A stretch of 7,197 nucleotides of DNA from Mycobacteriaceae bacterium (GTDB lineage Bacteria; Actinomycetota; Actinomycetes; Mycobacteriales; Mycobacteriaceae): NCBI GenBank assembly GCA_019242135.1, contig JAFAWC010000261.1, positions 1 through 7,197 of the forward strand, given 5' to 3'. Shown here piece by piece: positions 1 through 6,532 of this stretch; the first letter of the stretch is position 1, and each line of letters starts with the position of its first letter. The position numbers were made by a program, and so were the translations under genes. Under the pieces are notes generated by a model. It was not told the DNA's origin, searched no databases, and saw only the letters and a list, made by a program, of their open reading frames with translations.

Positions 1-1278
1 GACGCCCGCTCGGAGCTGTGGTTCATGTACCACCTCGGCCGCAGGCTGCGCGAGAAGCTGGCCGGTTCGACCGACGAGCGCGACCGGCCGCTGCTCGACC
101 TCGCCTGGGATTACGCGGCCCACGGCGACGAGCCGTCGGGCGAGGACGTGCTGCGCCACATCAACGGCATCGACCTCACCACCGGCCGGGCGGTCAACGG
201 TTACGTCGACCTGAAGGCCGACGGCAGCACGGCGTGCGGGTGCTGGATCTACAGCGGCGTCTACGCCGACGAGGTGAACCAGGCCGCACGGCGCAAACCG
301 CACGACGAGCAGGGGCCCTACGAATCGGAGTGGGGCTGGACGTGGCCGATGAACCGGCGGGTGCTCTACAACCGGGCGTCCGCCGACCCGCAGGGCCGGC
401 CGTGGAGCGAGCGCAAGAAACTCGTCTGGTGGGATGCCGACGCCGGCGAGTGGACCGGCCATGACGTGCCCGACTTCGAGAAGACCAAGCCGCCGGACTA
501 TCGGCCGGCGTCCGATGCGGTGGGGGTCGCGGCCCTACGCGGCGACGACCCGTTCATCATGCAGGCCGACGGCAAGGGCTGGCTGTTCGCGCCCAACGGT
601 GTGCTCGACGGCCCCCTGCCGACGCACTATGAGCCGCACGAGTCGCCGGTGCGCAACGCGCTGTATGCGCAGCAGGGCAACCCGGCGCGGAAGGTGTACG
701 CCCGCGCGGACAACCCGTCGAACCCGGCGCCGCCTGAACAGCACGGCGAGGTGTTCCCGTTCGTGTTCACCGCGGCACGGCTGACCGAGCACCACACCGC
801 GGGCGGGATGAGCCGACAGCTGCCGTATTTGTCCGAACTACAGCCGGCGCTGTTCGTCGAGGTCTCCCCGGAGCTGGCGGCCGAGCGGGGACTCACGCAC
901 ATGGATTGGGCGCACGTGATCACCAGCCGCACCGCGGTTGACGCACGCGTGTTCGTGACCGACCGGATGGCGCCACTACGCGTCGAAGACCATGTGGTGC
1001 ACCAGATTTGGATGCCGTACCACTGGGGCAACGTCGGATTGGTCGGCGGCGACGTGGTCAACGATCTGCTCGGAGTGGTCGCCGATCCGAACGTGTTCAT
1101 CCAGGAGAGCAAGGTGGCGACATGCGACATCCGGCCGGGCCGGCGGCCGCGCGGGCCTGCGCTGCTGGACTACATCGCCACATACCGGCAGCGGGCGGGC
1201 ATCACGGCGCGCACCGGTACCGAACTGGACACCACGCGGCGATCCGCCGCCCACCCCGAACCGGAGGACAAATCATGA
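1..1278 (+). CDS. Formate dehydrogenase catalytic (alpha) subunit, C-terminal part, 5' end outside window
   Basis: The reading frame is open from base 1 to a TGA at 1276-1278, giving 425 residues with no start; the first visible ATG (base 25) is internal. The piece looks like the C-terminal part of an FdnG/FdoG-type formate dehydrogenase of the molybdopterin oxidoreductase family, which binds bis-MGD and oxidises formate to CO2. The molybdopterin-dinucleotide-binding domain begins near local residue 245, with the segment EHHTAGGMSR at 263-272. It continues through PYHWGNVG near 339-346 and DPNVFIQESK at 362-371 to a basic, disordered-looking tail. Family members are about 1000 residues, so roughly the first 600 are missing, including the N-terminal [4Fe-4S] motif, the active-site Cys or selenocysteine and any Tat signal. 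Whether this is a selenoprotein cannot be judged here; no in-frame TGA occurs before the stop. The gene overlaps the FeS subunit by ATGA, supporting one operon. Subunit identity is firm; formate as substrate rests on family resemblance and the gene order. Confidence 0.92.
   Translation, partial: DARSELWFMYHLGRRLREKLAGSTDERDRPLLDLAWDYAAHGDEPSGEDVLRHINGIDLTTGRAVNGYVDLKADGSTACGCWIYSGVYADEVNQAARRKPHDEQGPYESEWGWTWPMNRRVLYNRASADPQGRPWSERKKLVWWDADAGEWTGHDVPDFEKTKPPDYRPASDAVGVAALRGDDPFIMQADGKGWLFAPNGVLDGPLPTHYEPHESPVRNALYAQQGNPARKVYARADNPSNPAPPEQHGEVFPFVFTAARLTEHHTAGGMSRQLPYLSELQPALFVEVSPELAAERGLTHMDWAHVITSRTAVDARVFVTDRMAPLRVEDHVVHQIWMPYHWGNVGLVGGDVVNDLLGVVADPNVFIQESKVATCDIRPGRRPRGPALLDYIATYRQRAGITARTGTELDTTRRSAAHPEPEDKS
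1263..1268 (+). promoter_or_regulatory. Shine-Dalgarno site for the FeS subunit gene
   Basis: GGAGGA lies six bases before the ATG at 1275 and inside the last codons of the catalytic subunit. It is the clearest ribosome binding site in the window. It fixes the start at 1275 rather than at an ATG further upstream in the same frame (base 1008), which would overlap the catalytic subunit by some 270 bases. Confidence 0.8.
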
Positions 1279-2117
1279 GCCCCAACAGCTTCTACGGGCC
1301 GCTCGACGATCCGGCGGGAAACGCCGGGCACTCCGGGCACCCGCCGCGGGTCGGGTTCTTCACCGACACCTCGGTGTGCATCGGGTGCAAGGCCTGCGAG
1401 GTGGCCTGCAAGGAATGGAACATGGTGCCCGACGACGGATTCGATCTGCTCGGGATGTCGTTCGACAACACCGGCGCGCTAGGGGCCGATTCGTGGCGCC
1501 ACGTAGCGTTCATCGAGCAGGCCGCGCCGGCTGACGACGGCGAGTCGCGCGAGGGCTTCCGCTGGCTGATGAGCTCCGACGTGTGCAAGCACTGCACGCA
1601 TGCCGGGTGCCTGGATGTGTGTCCGACGGGTGCGTTGTTCCGTACGGAGTTCGGCACCGTCGTTGTGCAGCAGGACATTTGCAACGGTTGCGGCTACTGC
1701 GTGTCGGCGTGCCCGTACGGTGTGATCGGCCGGCGGGAGCGCGACGGTCGGGCGTGGAAGTGCACGATGTGCTACGACCGGCTGCACGACGGGCTGGAGC
1801 CGGCGTGCGCCAAGGCGTGCCCGACGGACTCGATCCAGTTCGGGCCGTTGGATGAACTGCGTGAACGGGCCGAGCGGCGCGTCGAGGAGTTGCACGCGCG
1901 GGGGGTGGCCGAAGCGAGGCTGTACGGCCACGACCCGAACGACGGGGTCGGCGGGGACGGCGCGTTCTTCTTGCTGCTCGATGAACCTGAGGTGTACGGG
2001 CTGCCGCCGGACCCGGTGGTGCCCACCCGGGACGCGCCGGCGATGTGGAAGTACGCGGGGATGGCGGCGGCGGCGCTCGTCGCGACGGCGGTGTCGGCCT
2101 TCGTGGGGCGGCGATGA
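1275..2117 (+). CDS. Formate dehydrogenase iron-sulfur (beta) subunit, four [4Fe-4S] clusters, membrane-anchored
   Basis: This 280-residue FdnH/FdoH-like ferredoxin-type subunit should pass electrons from the catalytic subunit to the membrane quinone-reducing subunit. Sixteen cysteines form four cluster motifs: C35-x2-C38-x2-C41-x3-C45; C104-x2-C107-x4-C112-x3-C116-P; C136-x2-C139-x2-C142-x3-C146-P; and C163-x2-C166-x11-C178-x3-C182-P. All four motifs are complete. The last 24 residues (about 257-280) form one hydrophobic helix rich in Ala and Val, ending in GRR. This resembles the C-terminal anchor of E. coli FdnH and would tether the subunit to the membrane. The start is chosen for the GGAGGA at 1263-1268 and the 4-base ATGA overlap with the upstream gene. 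A second ATGA overlap leads into the NrfD gene, so the three genes are probably translationally coupled. The fold and role are secure; substrate specificity comes from the neighbouring subunit. Confidence 0.95.
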   Translation: MSPNSFYGPLDDPAGNAGHSGHPPRVGFFTDTSVCIGCKACEVACKEWNMVPDDGFDLLGMSFDNTGALGADSWRHVAFIEQAAPADDGESREGFRWLMSSDVCKHCTHAGCLDVCPTGALFRTEFGTVVVQQDICNGCGYCVSACPYGVIGRRERDGRAWKCTMCYDRLHDGLEPACAKACPTDSIQFGPLDELRERAERRVEELHARGVAEARLYGHDPNDGVGGDGAFFLLLDEPEVYGLPPDPVVPTRDAPAMWKYAGMAAAALVATAVSAFVGRR

Positions 2118-3079
2118 CAACCGGGCGCGGCAGCGGGAAGGCCGAGCAGCTGGCGGTGCCGCGGGCCGAGTTCCGGTCCTATTACGGGCGGCCGGTGCTG
2201 AAATCACCCGTGTGGGTGTGGAAGATCGCGGCGTACCTGTTCACCGGTGGGCTGTCGGCGGGCGCGGCGATGCTCGCCGCGGGCGCGGATCTGACCGGAC
2301 GGCCTTCGCTGCGCCGGGTGGGTCGGCTCGGGGCGCTGGCCAGCATCCTGGTGAGTTTGTACCTGCTCGTTGCGGACCTAGGGCGCCCGGAGCGGTTTCA
2401 TCACATGCTGCGGGTGGCCAAACCGAGTTCGCCGATGAGCGTGGGAACGTGGATCCTCAGCGTGTACGGGCCGTTTGCCGGACTGGCCGCGGCCGCGGAG
2501 GTGATACCGGACTCCCTGCGGTGCAGTGGGATTGGCAGGCTGATCCGCTGGTCGGCGCGGCCGGCGGGCCTCACGGCAGCAGCGGTGGCACCCGGGGTGG
2601 CGTCATACACCGCGGTGTTGTTGTCGCAGACCGCGGTTCCAGCGTGGAATGAGGCGCACCCGTTCCTGCCGTTCGTGTTCACCGGATCGGCCGCGGCGAG
2701 CGGCGGCGGGTTGGGGATGCTGCTGGCACCGGTGCACGAGGCGGGTCCAGCGAGGCGGATGGCGGTCGCGGGCGCCGGTCTGGAAGTTATGTCGTCGCGA
2801 CTGCTCGAGCAGCGGCTCGGAGTCGTCGCCGAGGCGTACACGACGGGTACCGCGCACCGATTGCGTCAGTGGGCGGAGTACCTCACGCTCGGCGGGGCGG
2901 TGGGCGCGGTGGTGTCGCGACGATGCCGACCGGCGGTGGCAGTGAGCGGACTGGCACTTTTAGCCGGCAGCGCGCTGCAGCGGTTCGGAGTGTTCGAGGC
3001 GGGGGTGCAGTCCACTCGTGACCCCAAATACGTTGTCGTTGCTCAGCGCGATCGTCTCGACGCCAGGGTCAGTCGCTGA
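2114..3079 (+). CDS. nrfD: NrfD/PsrC-family membrane subunit of the formate dehydrogenase
   Basis: This is a 321-residue polytopic membrane protein of the NrfD/PsrC family, which couples FeS subunits of molybdoenzymes to the quinone pool without haem. Hydrophobic helices are visible at about 33-58, 70-88, 108-131, 150-172, 184-206, 255-268 and 274-288; the exact number is uncertain. The segment LGRPERFHHMLR at 89-100, followed by KPSSPMSVGTW at 103-113, is the family signature I rely on most. The tail FGVFEAGVQST-RDPKYVV (291-308) also fits the family. The ATG at 2114 overlaps the previous stop as ATGA; an earlier in-frame ATG at 2045 would cut deep into the FeS gene and is unlikely. The ribosome binding site is only a modest G-rich stretch at 2105-2111, consistent with coupling. 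NrfD occupies the place taken by the di-haem cytochrome b FdnI in E. coli FDH-N. The 3' end overlaps the convergent ppk2 by 11 bases. Confidence 0.92.
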   Translation: MTTGRGSGKAEQLAVPRAEFRSYYGRPVLKSPVWVWKIAAYLFTGGLSAGAAMLAAGADLTGRPSLRRVGRLGALASILVSLYLLVADLGRPERFHHMLRVAKPSSPMSVGTWILSVYGPFAGLAAAAEVIPDSLRCSGIGRLIRWSARPAGLTAAAVAPGVASYTAVLLSQTAVPAWNEAHPFLPFVFTGSAAASGGGLGMLLAPVHEAGPARRMAVAGAGLEVMSSRLLEQRLGVVAEAYTTGTAHRLRQWAEYLTLGGAVGAVVSRRCRPAVAVSGLALLAGSALQRFGVFEAGVQSTRDPKYVVVAQRDRLDARVSR

Positions 3080-3950
3080 GGTGCACCCGCCCGACGATGA
3101 GCGGGTCGGGCCGGTCAACCACCTGGTGGTCCTTGCCGTCGTAGTCGAACTTGGCGAGCAGATGGCGCATGGCGTTGATCCGGGCCCGTTTCTTGTCATT
3201 GCTCTTGACGACAATCCACGGCCCATGGTCAGTGTCTGTGGCGCGGAACATCTCTTCCTTGGCGGCGGTGTAAGCCTCCCACTTGTCCAGTGAAGCGAGA
3301 TCCATCGGCGAGAGCTTCCACTGGCGGACCGGATCGACCTGGCGGATGGCAAAGCGTGTGCGCTGCTCGGCCGGCGACACGGAGAACCACAGCTTGGTCA
3401 GGCTGATTCCGTCGGTGAGCAGCATCCGCTCGAAAAGCGGTACCTGCTCCATGAATTCGGCATGCTGCCCGGGGGAGCAAAAACCCATCACGCGTTCCAC
3501 ACCGGCGCGGTTGTACCACGACCGGTCGAAGAAGACCATCTCCCCGGCCGCGGGTAAGTGCGTCACATAGCGCTGGAAGTACCACTGGGTGTGTTCGCGG
3601 TCGGTGGGTTTTTCCAACGCCACGACCCGCGCGCCGCGCGGGTTCAGGTGCTCCATGAACCGCTTGATCGTGCCACCCTTGCCCGCCGCGTCCCGTCCCT
3701 CGAACAAAACGACGTGACGGGCGCCGGTGGCCTGGCTCCATTTCTGAAGTTTCAGCAGCTCGATCTGTAGCAGCCGCTTCTGCATCTCGTAGGTGTCACG
3801 CGCCATCCGGTGGTCGTACGGGTAGTTCTCGCGCCATGTGTCCACCACGGCGCCGCGGCGATCGCGCAGGACCGGGTCGTCGTCATCGTCGTCGTCGACC
3901 GTGTAGCCGTGGTCAGGAGCCGACAGCCCGTGCAGGTCCAGCTGAAGCAT
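3069..3950 (-). CDS. ppk2: Polyphosphate kinase 2 family protein
   Basis: This 293-residue protein is a PPK2-type P-loop kinase that transfers phosphate between polyphosphate and nucleotides. The core spans about residues 50-270. The Walker A loop is EGRDAAGKGG (84-93), with K91 as the phosphate-binding lysine. The Walker B/arginine region is FFDRSWYNRAGVERVMGF (140-157), with D142 and R143. The lid module contains the basic stretch VDPVRQWKLSPMD (205-217). Length and single-domain form match short one-domain PPK2 proteins, including the mycobacterial type typified by M. tuberculosis Rv3232c; preference for ADP, AMP or GDP cannot be told from sequence alone. An N-terminal extension of about 45 residues carries seven consecutive aspartates (19-25). 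The ATG at 3950 is the first possible start after an in-frame stop four codons upstream, and no Shine-Dalgarno is visible before it. It lies 59 bases downstream of the flippase-like gene on the same strand, so it is probably cotranscribed, and it is convergent with nrfD. Confidence 0.96.
   Translation of the reverse strand: MLQLDLHGLSAPDHGYTVDDDDDDDPVLRDRRGAVVDTWRENYPYDHRMARDTYEMQKRLLQIELLKLQKWSQATGARHVVLFEGRDAAGKGGTIKRFMEHLNPRGARVVALEKPTDREHTQWYFQRYVTHLPAAGEMVFFDRSWYNRAGVERVMGFCSPGQHAEFMEQVPLFERMLLTDGISLTKLWFSVSPAEQRTRFAIRQVDPVRQWKLSPMDLASLDKWEAYTAAKEEMFRATDTDHGPWIVVKSNDKKRARINAMRHLLAKFDYDGKDHQVVDRPDPLIVGRVHLSD
3876..3896 (-). repeat. GAC trinucleotide run encoding seven Asp in PPK2
   Basis: Seven consecutive Asp codons, six GAC and one central GAT, form a near-perfect trinucleotide repeat in the N-terminal extension of PPK2. 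It is in frame, so slippage would alter the Asp number without breaking the gene. The acidic run lies outside the kinase core. Confidence 0.85.
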
Positions 3951-4009
3951 CGGGGAAAGTCAAGCAATGGTCGAAAAACGGTCGGTAGCGGCGACATGAA
4001 CGCAATGCA
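3951..4009. other. Short spacer between flippase-like gene and ppk2
   Basis: These 59 bases separate two minus-strand genes. I see no clear hairpin terminator, no convincing promoter and no Shine-Dalgarno before ppk2. There is a run of five A (five T on the minus strand) near 3974-3978, but no stem precedes it. Read-through from the upstream gene is the simplest expectation. Confidence 0.5.
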
Positions 4010-6385
4010 TCAGATCATGTCTTTCTCCGTCAACCACCGCATCACCTGCCAGCCGACGAACACCGGCAGCCAACAGGTGAGCACCCGGTAGAGCAGCACG
4101 GACGGCACGCCGACGGCGGCCGGCACCCCGAACGCCGCCAGCCCGCCGATCAGCGCGGCCTCGACAGCGCCGACGCCGCCGGGGGTGGGGGCCGACGAGG
4201 CGAGTGTGCCGCCCACCATCGTGACGATCGTCACCGCGACGAACGTGGTGCCGCCGCCGAACGCTTCGACGCTCGCCCACAGAGCCAATGCCGAACCCAG
4301 AGTCGTTGTTGCACAGCCTAAAACGATCATCGCCAGCCGCTTGGGCTCGCGGGCGAGTTTGGCGAGGTCGGCCACGACCTCCTTGAGCCGAGGCCGAACC
4401 GCGGTCGCCAGCCACCGCCGCAGCACCGGCACGACCAGAAACGCGCCGACCAGCCCGAACGCCAGGCCGGCGATCAGGTACAGAACGGTGGCCGATGGAA
4501 CGAAATGCGACAGATCGGCAGTCGCGCCCGCGGCGGCAGCGAAAAAGATCAGCAGCGCGAGGTGGGAGATCACCTGCACCACCTGCTGCAGCGCCACCGC
4601 GGCGGTGGCGCGCACGGGCCCGAGACCACCCTTCTGCAGGAAGCGGGTGCTCACGGCAAGACCGCCGACCCCCGCCGGGGTGGTCGTCGCAGCGAAGGTG
4701 CTGGCGAACTGCGCCATCAGCAGATTCGTGAATTTCACCAACCCGTCGGCACAGGCCCACAGCGCGGTCGCGGCGCCGATGTAGGTCAGCGCCGACACCG
4801 CGAGCCCCAGTGTTGCCCACCACCAGTGGGCGGTCCGCAACTCGGAGAAGAACGTCGGCACCGAGCTGATGAACGGATAGGCGACGTAGACCAGAGCGAC
4901 GAGCAGGACCAGCTGAATGACCTGTCTGCGGGTGAACCGGGTGATCGTTTCGAACTGGATCTGATCGGTACCGGTTTGGCGCATGACCTCGTCGCGGGCC
5001 GCAGAGATCACGGTTTTCGCGTCGTCGACGGAGTCGCGGATCGTGGACGGTACAGCGGATTTCGTGAGCCGGCGGGAGGCGGTCAGGACTTGGTCCTTGC
5101 CCAGTGCCGTGATCGCCGCGCCCACTGCGGATTTAGCGTCATACAGATCAGTGGTGGTGACGAGGAGCTGGGCGATGTCCGATTGGAGCTGGACATCGGT
5201 GGCGCCGTATTCGGCGTTGCCGAAGCCCCCAAAACGTACGGTGCCGTCGTCGACGGTGATCTCCTGGCGCCGAAGGTCACCGTGGGAGATCTGATGCCCG
5301 TGCAAGACACGAAGCGATTCCCACACCCGGCCAATGGGTGTCGCGGATGCGCACTTTTCGACCGGGGTTCCCCGCGTGGGGGTGTGCGCGTACAGGTTCC
5401 AGCCCCGCTCCAGTGGAGCGACGGCCACGGTCGTCGTGTTGGCGATGCCCAGGTCGCCGATGGCGATCGCCATCAGTGCGCGGTGCTCGACGGCGCGGCG
5501 CATGGAAGCCTGCAGCGGCGCCGTTTCGCTCTCACGCAATCTCAGCTTCTGCCACAGCTGGCGCAGCGCCCCGCCGCTGCGCTGGTTCGGTCCGTACATC
5601 TCGACGATCGCGCGCGCGTCGGGCTGCGTCGACGTCGCCGACAAGACAAGGGGCCCGTGGCCGGCCGGGTGCACCACGGTGAGGCCGGTGACCGCGAATC
5701 CGCGCCGGGCCAGCGCCCGCACCGCGCCGTCGAGCGGCACCTCCAACGCCGGCGTCCCGACGACGAGCACAACCAGCGCACCGACCAACCAGCCCACCGC
5801 CAGTCCAAGCAGCGCGCGGGCCGGCACCACGGCACTGACCACAAGGTGAATCGGCACGAACGCCAGCAGCAGAGCCCACCACCACCGCCGCCACCGCGCC
5901 GGCAGCCACGGACCCGACACGGTGAGCACCGCCGCGAGCATCGCGATCCACCGGGGGTCGTCGATGAACTGCGCTGAGACCGTGGCGATGCGGTCGGACA
6001 GCTCGAAGTGCCACCTCGGCGCAGCGATGCCATTGCCACTGATCGACAGCGCGAGAAGGGCGATGAGCCCGGCGGCCGCGTAGGCGGCGAGGAGTTTCCA
6101 CTGCCGGCTGACGACGAGGCTGATCAGGATCACGAACGGCAAGGCCACGATCGCTATCCCGTAGATCAGGTACACCAGGTTGGCCTGGGTGGGTGTGAGA
6201 ACGCCGACGATCTCGGAAACGGATTTCTCCAGCGAGACCCACTGGGTCCGGGTGACCAGCGACCCGGCGATCACGAGTCCGAGGAACAGCGCCGCCAGCC
6301 CGACGCGCAGGATGTCGTTGGTCCGCCGGGTCAGGGGTTGCAGCAGGCTGCCCGCAACGGTGATGTCGCGGCCGTCGACTCGCAT
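4010..6385 (-). CDS. Flippase-like (UPF0104/LPG-synthase TM) membrane protein with degenerate kinase-like domain
   Basis: This is a large 791-residue integral membrane protein in three parts. Residues 1-210 hold about six hydrophobic helices (near 27-45, 71-93, 98-117, 146-160, 168-186 and 189-210). Residues 211-485 are soluble and kinase-like: HGDL at 368-371 matches the HxD catalytic loop, but the following Asn position is E375 and the DFG aspartate is replaced in GGFG (386-389). This domain is therefore probably a pseudokinase. Residues 487-785 form the UPF0104/lysylphosphatidylglycerol-synthase transmembrane domain, with PAGVGGLAVSTRFLQKGG (570-587) and TPGGVGAVEAALIGGL (734-749) as its two typical glycine-rich segments. 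The soluble aminoacyl-transferase domain of MprF is absent, so it should not be called an LPG synthase; a lipid translocation role is inferred. The ATG at 6385 precedes a sensible N-terminus, with only a weak purine stretch (GAGAGA) upstream. ppk2 follows after 59 bases. Confidence 0.85.
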   Translation of the reverse strand: MRVDGRDITVAGSLLQPLTRRTNDILRVGLAALFLGLVIAGSLVTRTQWVSLEKSVSEIVGVLTPTQANLVYLIYGIAIVALPFVILISLVVSRQWKLLAAYAAAGLIALLALSISGNGIAAPRWHFELSDRIATVSAQFIDDPRWIAMLAAVLTVSGPWLPARWRRWWWALLLAFVPIHLVVSAVVPARALLGLAVGWLVGALVVLVVGTPALEVPLDGAVRALARRGFAVTGLTVVHPAGHGPLVLSATSTQPDARAIVEMYGPNQRSGGALRQLWQKLRLRESETAPLQASMRRAVEHRALMAIAIGDLGIANTTTVAVAPLERGWNLYAHTPTRGTPVEKCASATPIGRVWESLRVLHGHQISHGDLRRQEITVDDGTVRFGGFGNAEYGATDVQLQSDIAQLLVTTTDLYDAKSAVGAAITALGKDQVLTASRRLTKSAVPSTIRDSVDDAKTVISAARDEVMRQTGTDQIQFETITRFTRRQVIQLVLLVALVYVAYPFISSVPTFFSELRTAHWWWATLGLAVSALTYIGAATALWACADGLVKFTNLLMAQFASTFAATTTPAGVGGLAVSTRFLQKGGLGPVRATAAVALQQVVQVISHLALLIFFAAAAGATADLSHFVPSATVLYLIAGLAFGLVGAFLVVPVLRRWLATAVRPRLKEVVADLAKLAREPKRLAMIVLGCATTTLGSALALWASVEAFGGGTTFVAVTIVTMVGGTLASSAPTPGGVGAVEAALIGGLAAFGVPAAVGVPSVLLYRVLTCWLPVFVGWQVMRWLTEKDMI

Positions 6386-6532
6386 GGTCCAACGATCTCT
6401 CGGATCAGCGCCAACGGGGGCGCGTATCGCCGGTGCGTCGGCAACTTAACCGGTGATGCGCGGTCGACGTGGCTGCCCGTGGGCGGGCGATGTCTGGTTT
6501 GCCCACCGTCGAGCGGCACGCGACCCGTGGTC
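6386..6532 (-). promoter_or_regulatory. Intergenic region, likely promoter of the flippase-like gene
   Basis: This is the only stretch of more than 100 bases in the window without a gene, and it lies directly upstream of the minus-strand flippase-like gene. On the minus strand TAAGTT (6448 down to 6443) fits the TANNNT form of an actinobacterial housekeeping -10 box, which would give a leader of roughly 50 bases. There is no convincing -35 box at the proper distance. The promoter assignment rests mostly on position. Confidence 0.3.
6479..6506 (-). terminator. Weak inverted repeat after the rpiB remnant
   Basis: GTGGGC (6479-6484) and GCCCAC (6501-6506) are perfect complements separated by 16 bases, about 27 bases beyond the stop codon of the rpiB remnant. 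There is no T-run on the minus strand after the stem. It could be a weak, U-less terminator or a chance pairing in GC-rich DNA. Confidence 0.22.

Noticed and set aside
1008..1274. Upstream extension of the FeS subunit frame to an ATG at 1008
   Set aside because: It would overlap the catalytic subunit by about 270 bases and encode an Arg-rich, non-conserved stretch. The strong GGAGGA and ATGA overlap point to 1275.
2045..2113. Earlier ATG (2045) for NrfD
   Set aside because: The extra residues are Gly/Arg-rich and lie within the membrane-anchor codons of the FeS subunit; the ATGA at 2114 fits operon style better.
1479..2207. 242-codon minus-strand frame opposite the FeS subunit
   Set aside because: The plus strand encodes four complete cysteine cluster motifs here; the antisense frame shows only biased composition.
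3963..3982. Run of A/T near 3974 considered as a terminator between the flippase-like gene and ppk2
   Set aside because: No stem of useful length precedes the T-run on the minus strand.
4505..5977. Long 490-codon open frame on the plus strand, antisense to the flippase-like gene
   Set aside because: It is low in complexity, rich in Arg, Gly and Gln, with no recognisable motif. It lies wholly opposite a gene with clear domain structure, which is typical of shadow frames in high-GC DNA.
5532..6392. 286-codon minus-strand frame overlapping the N-terminal half of the flippase-like gene
   Set aside because: It is the same strand in another frame, Arg-rich and without hydrophobic pattern; the 4010-6385 frame explains the region.
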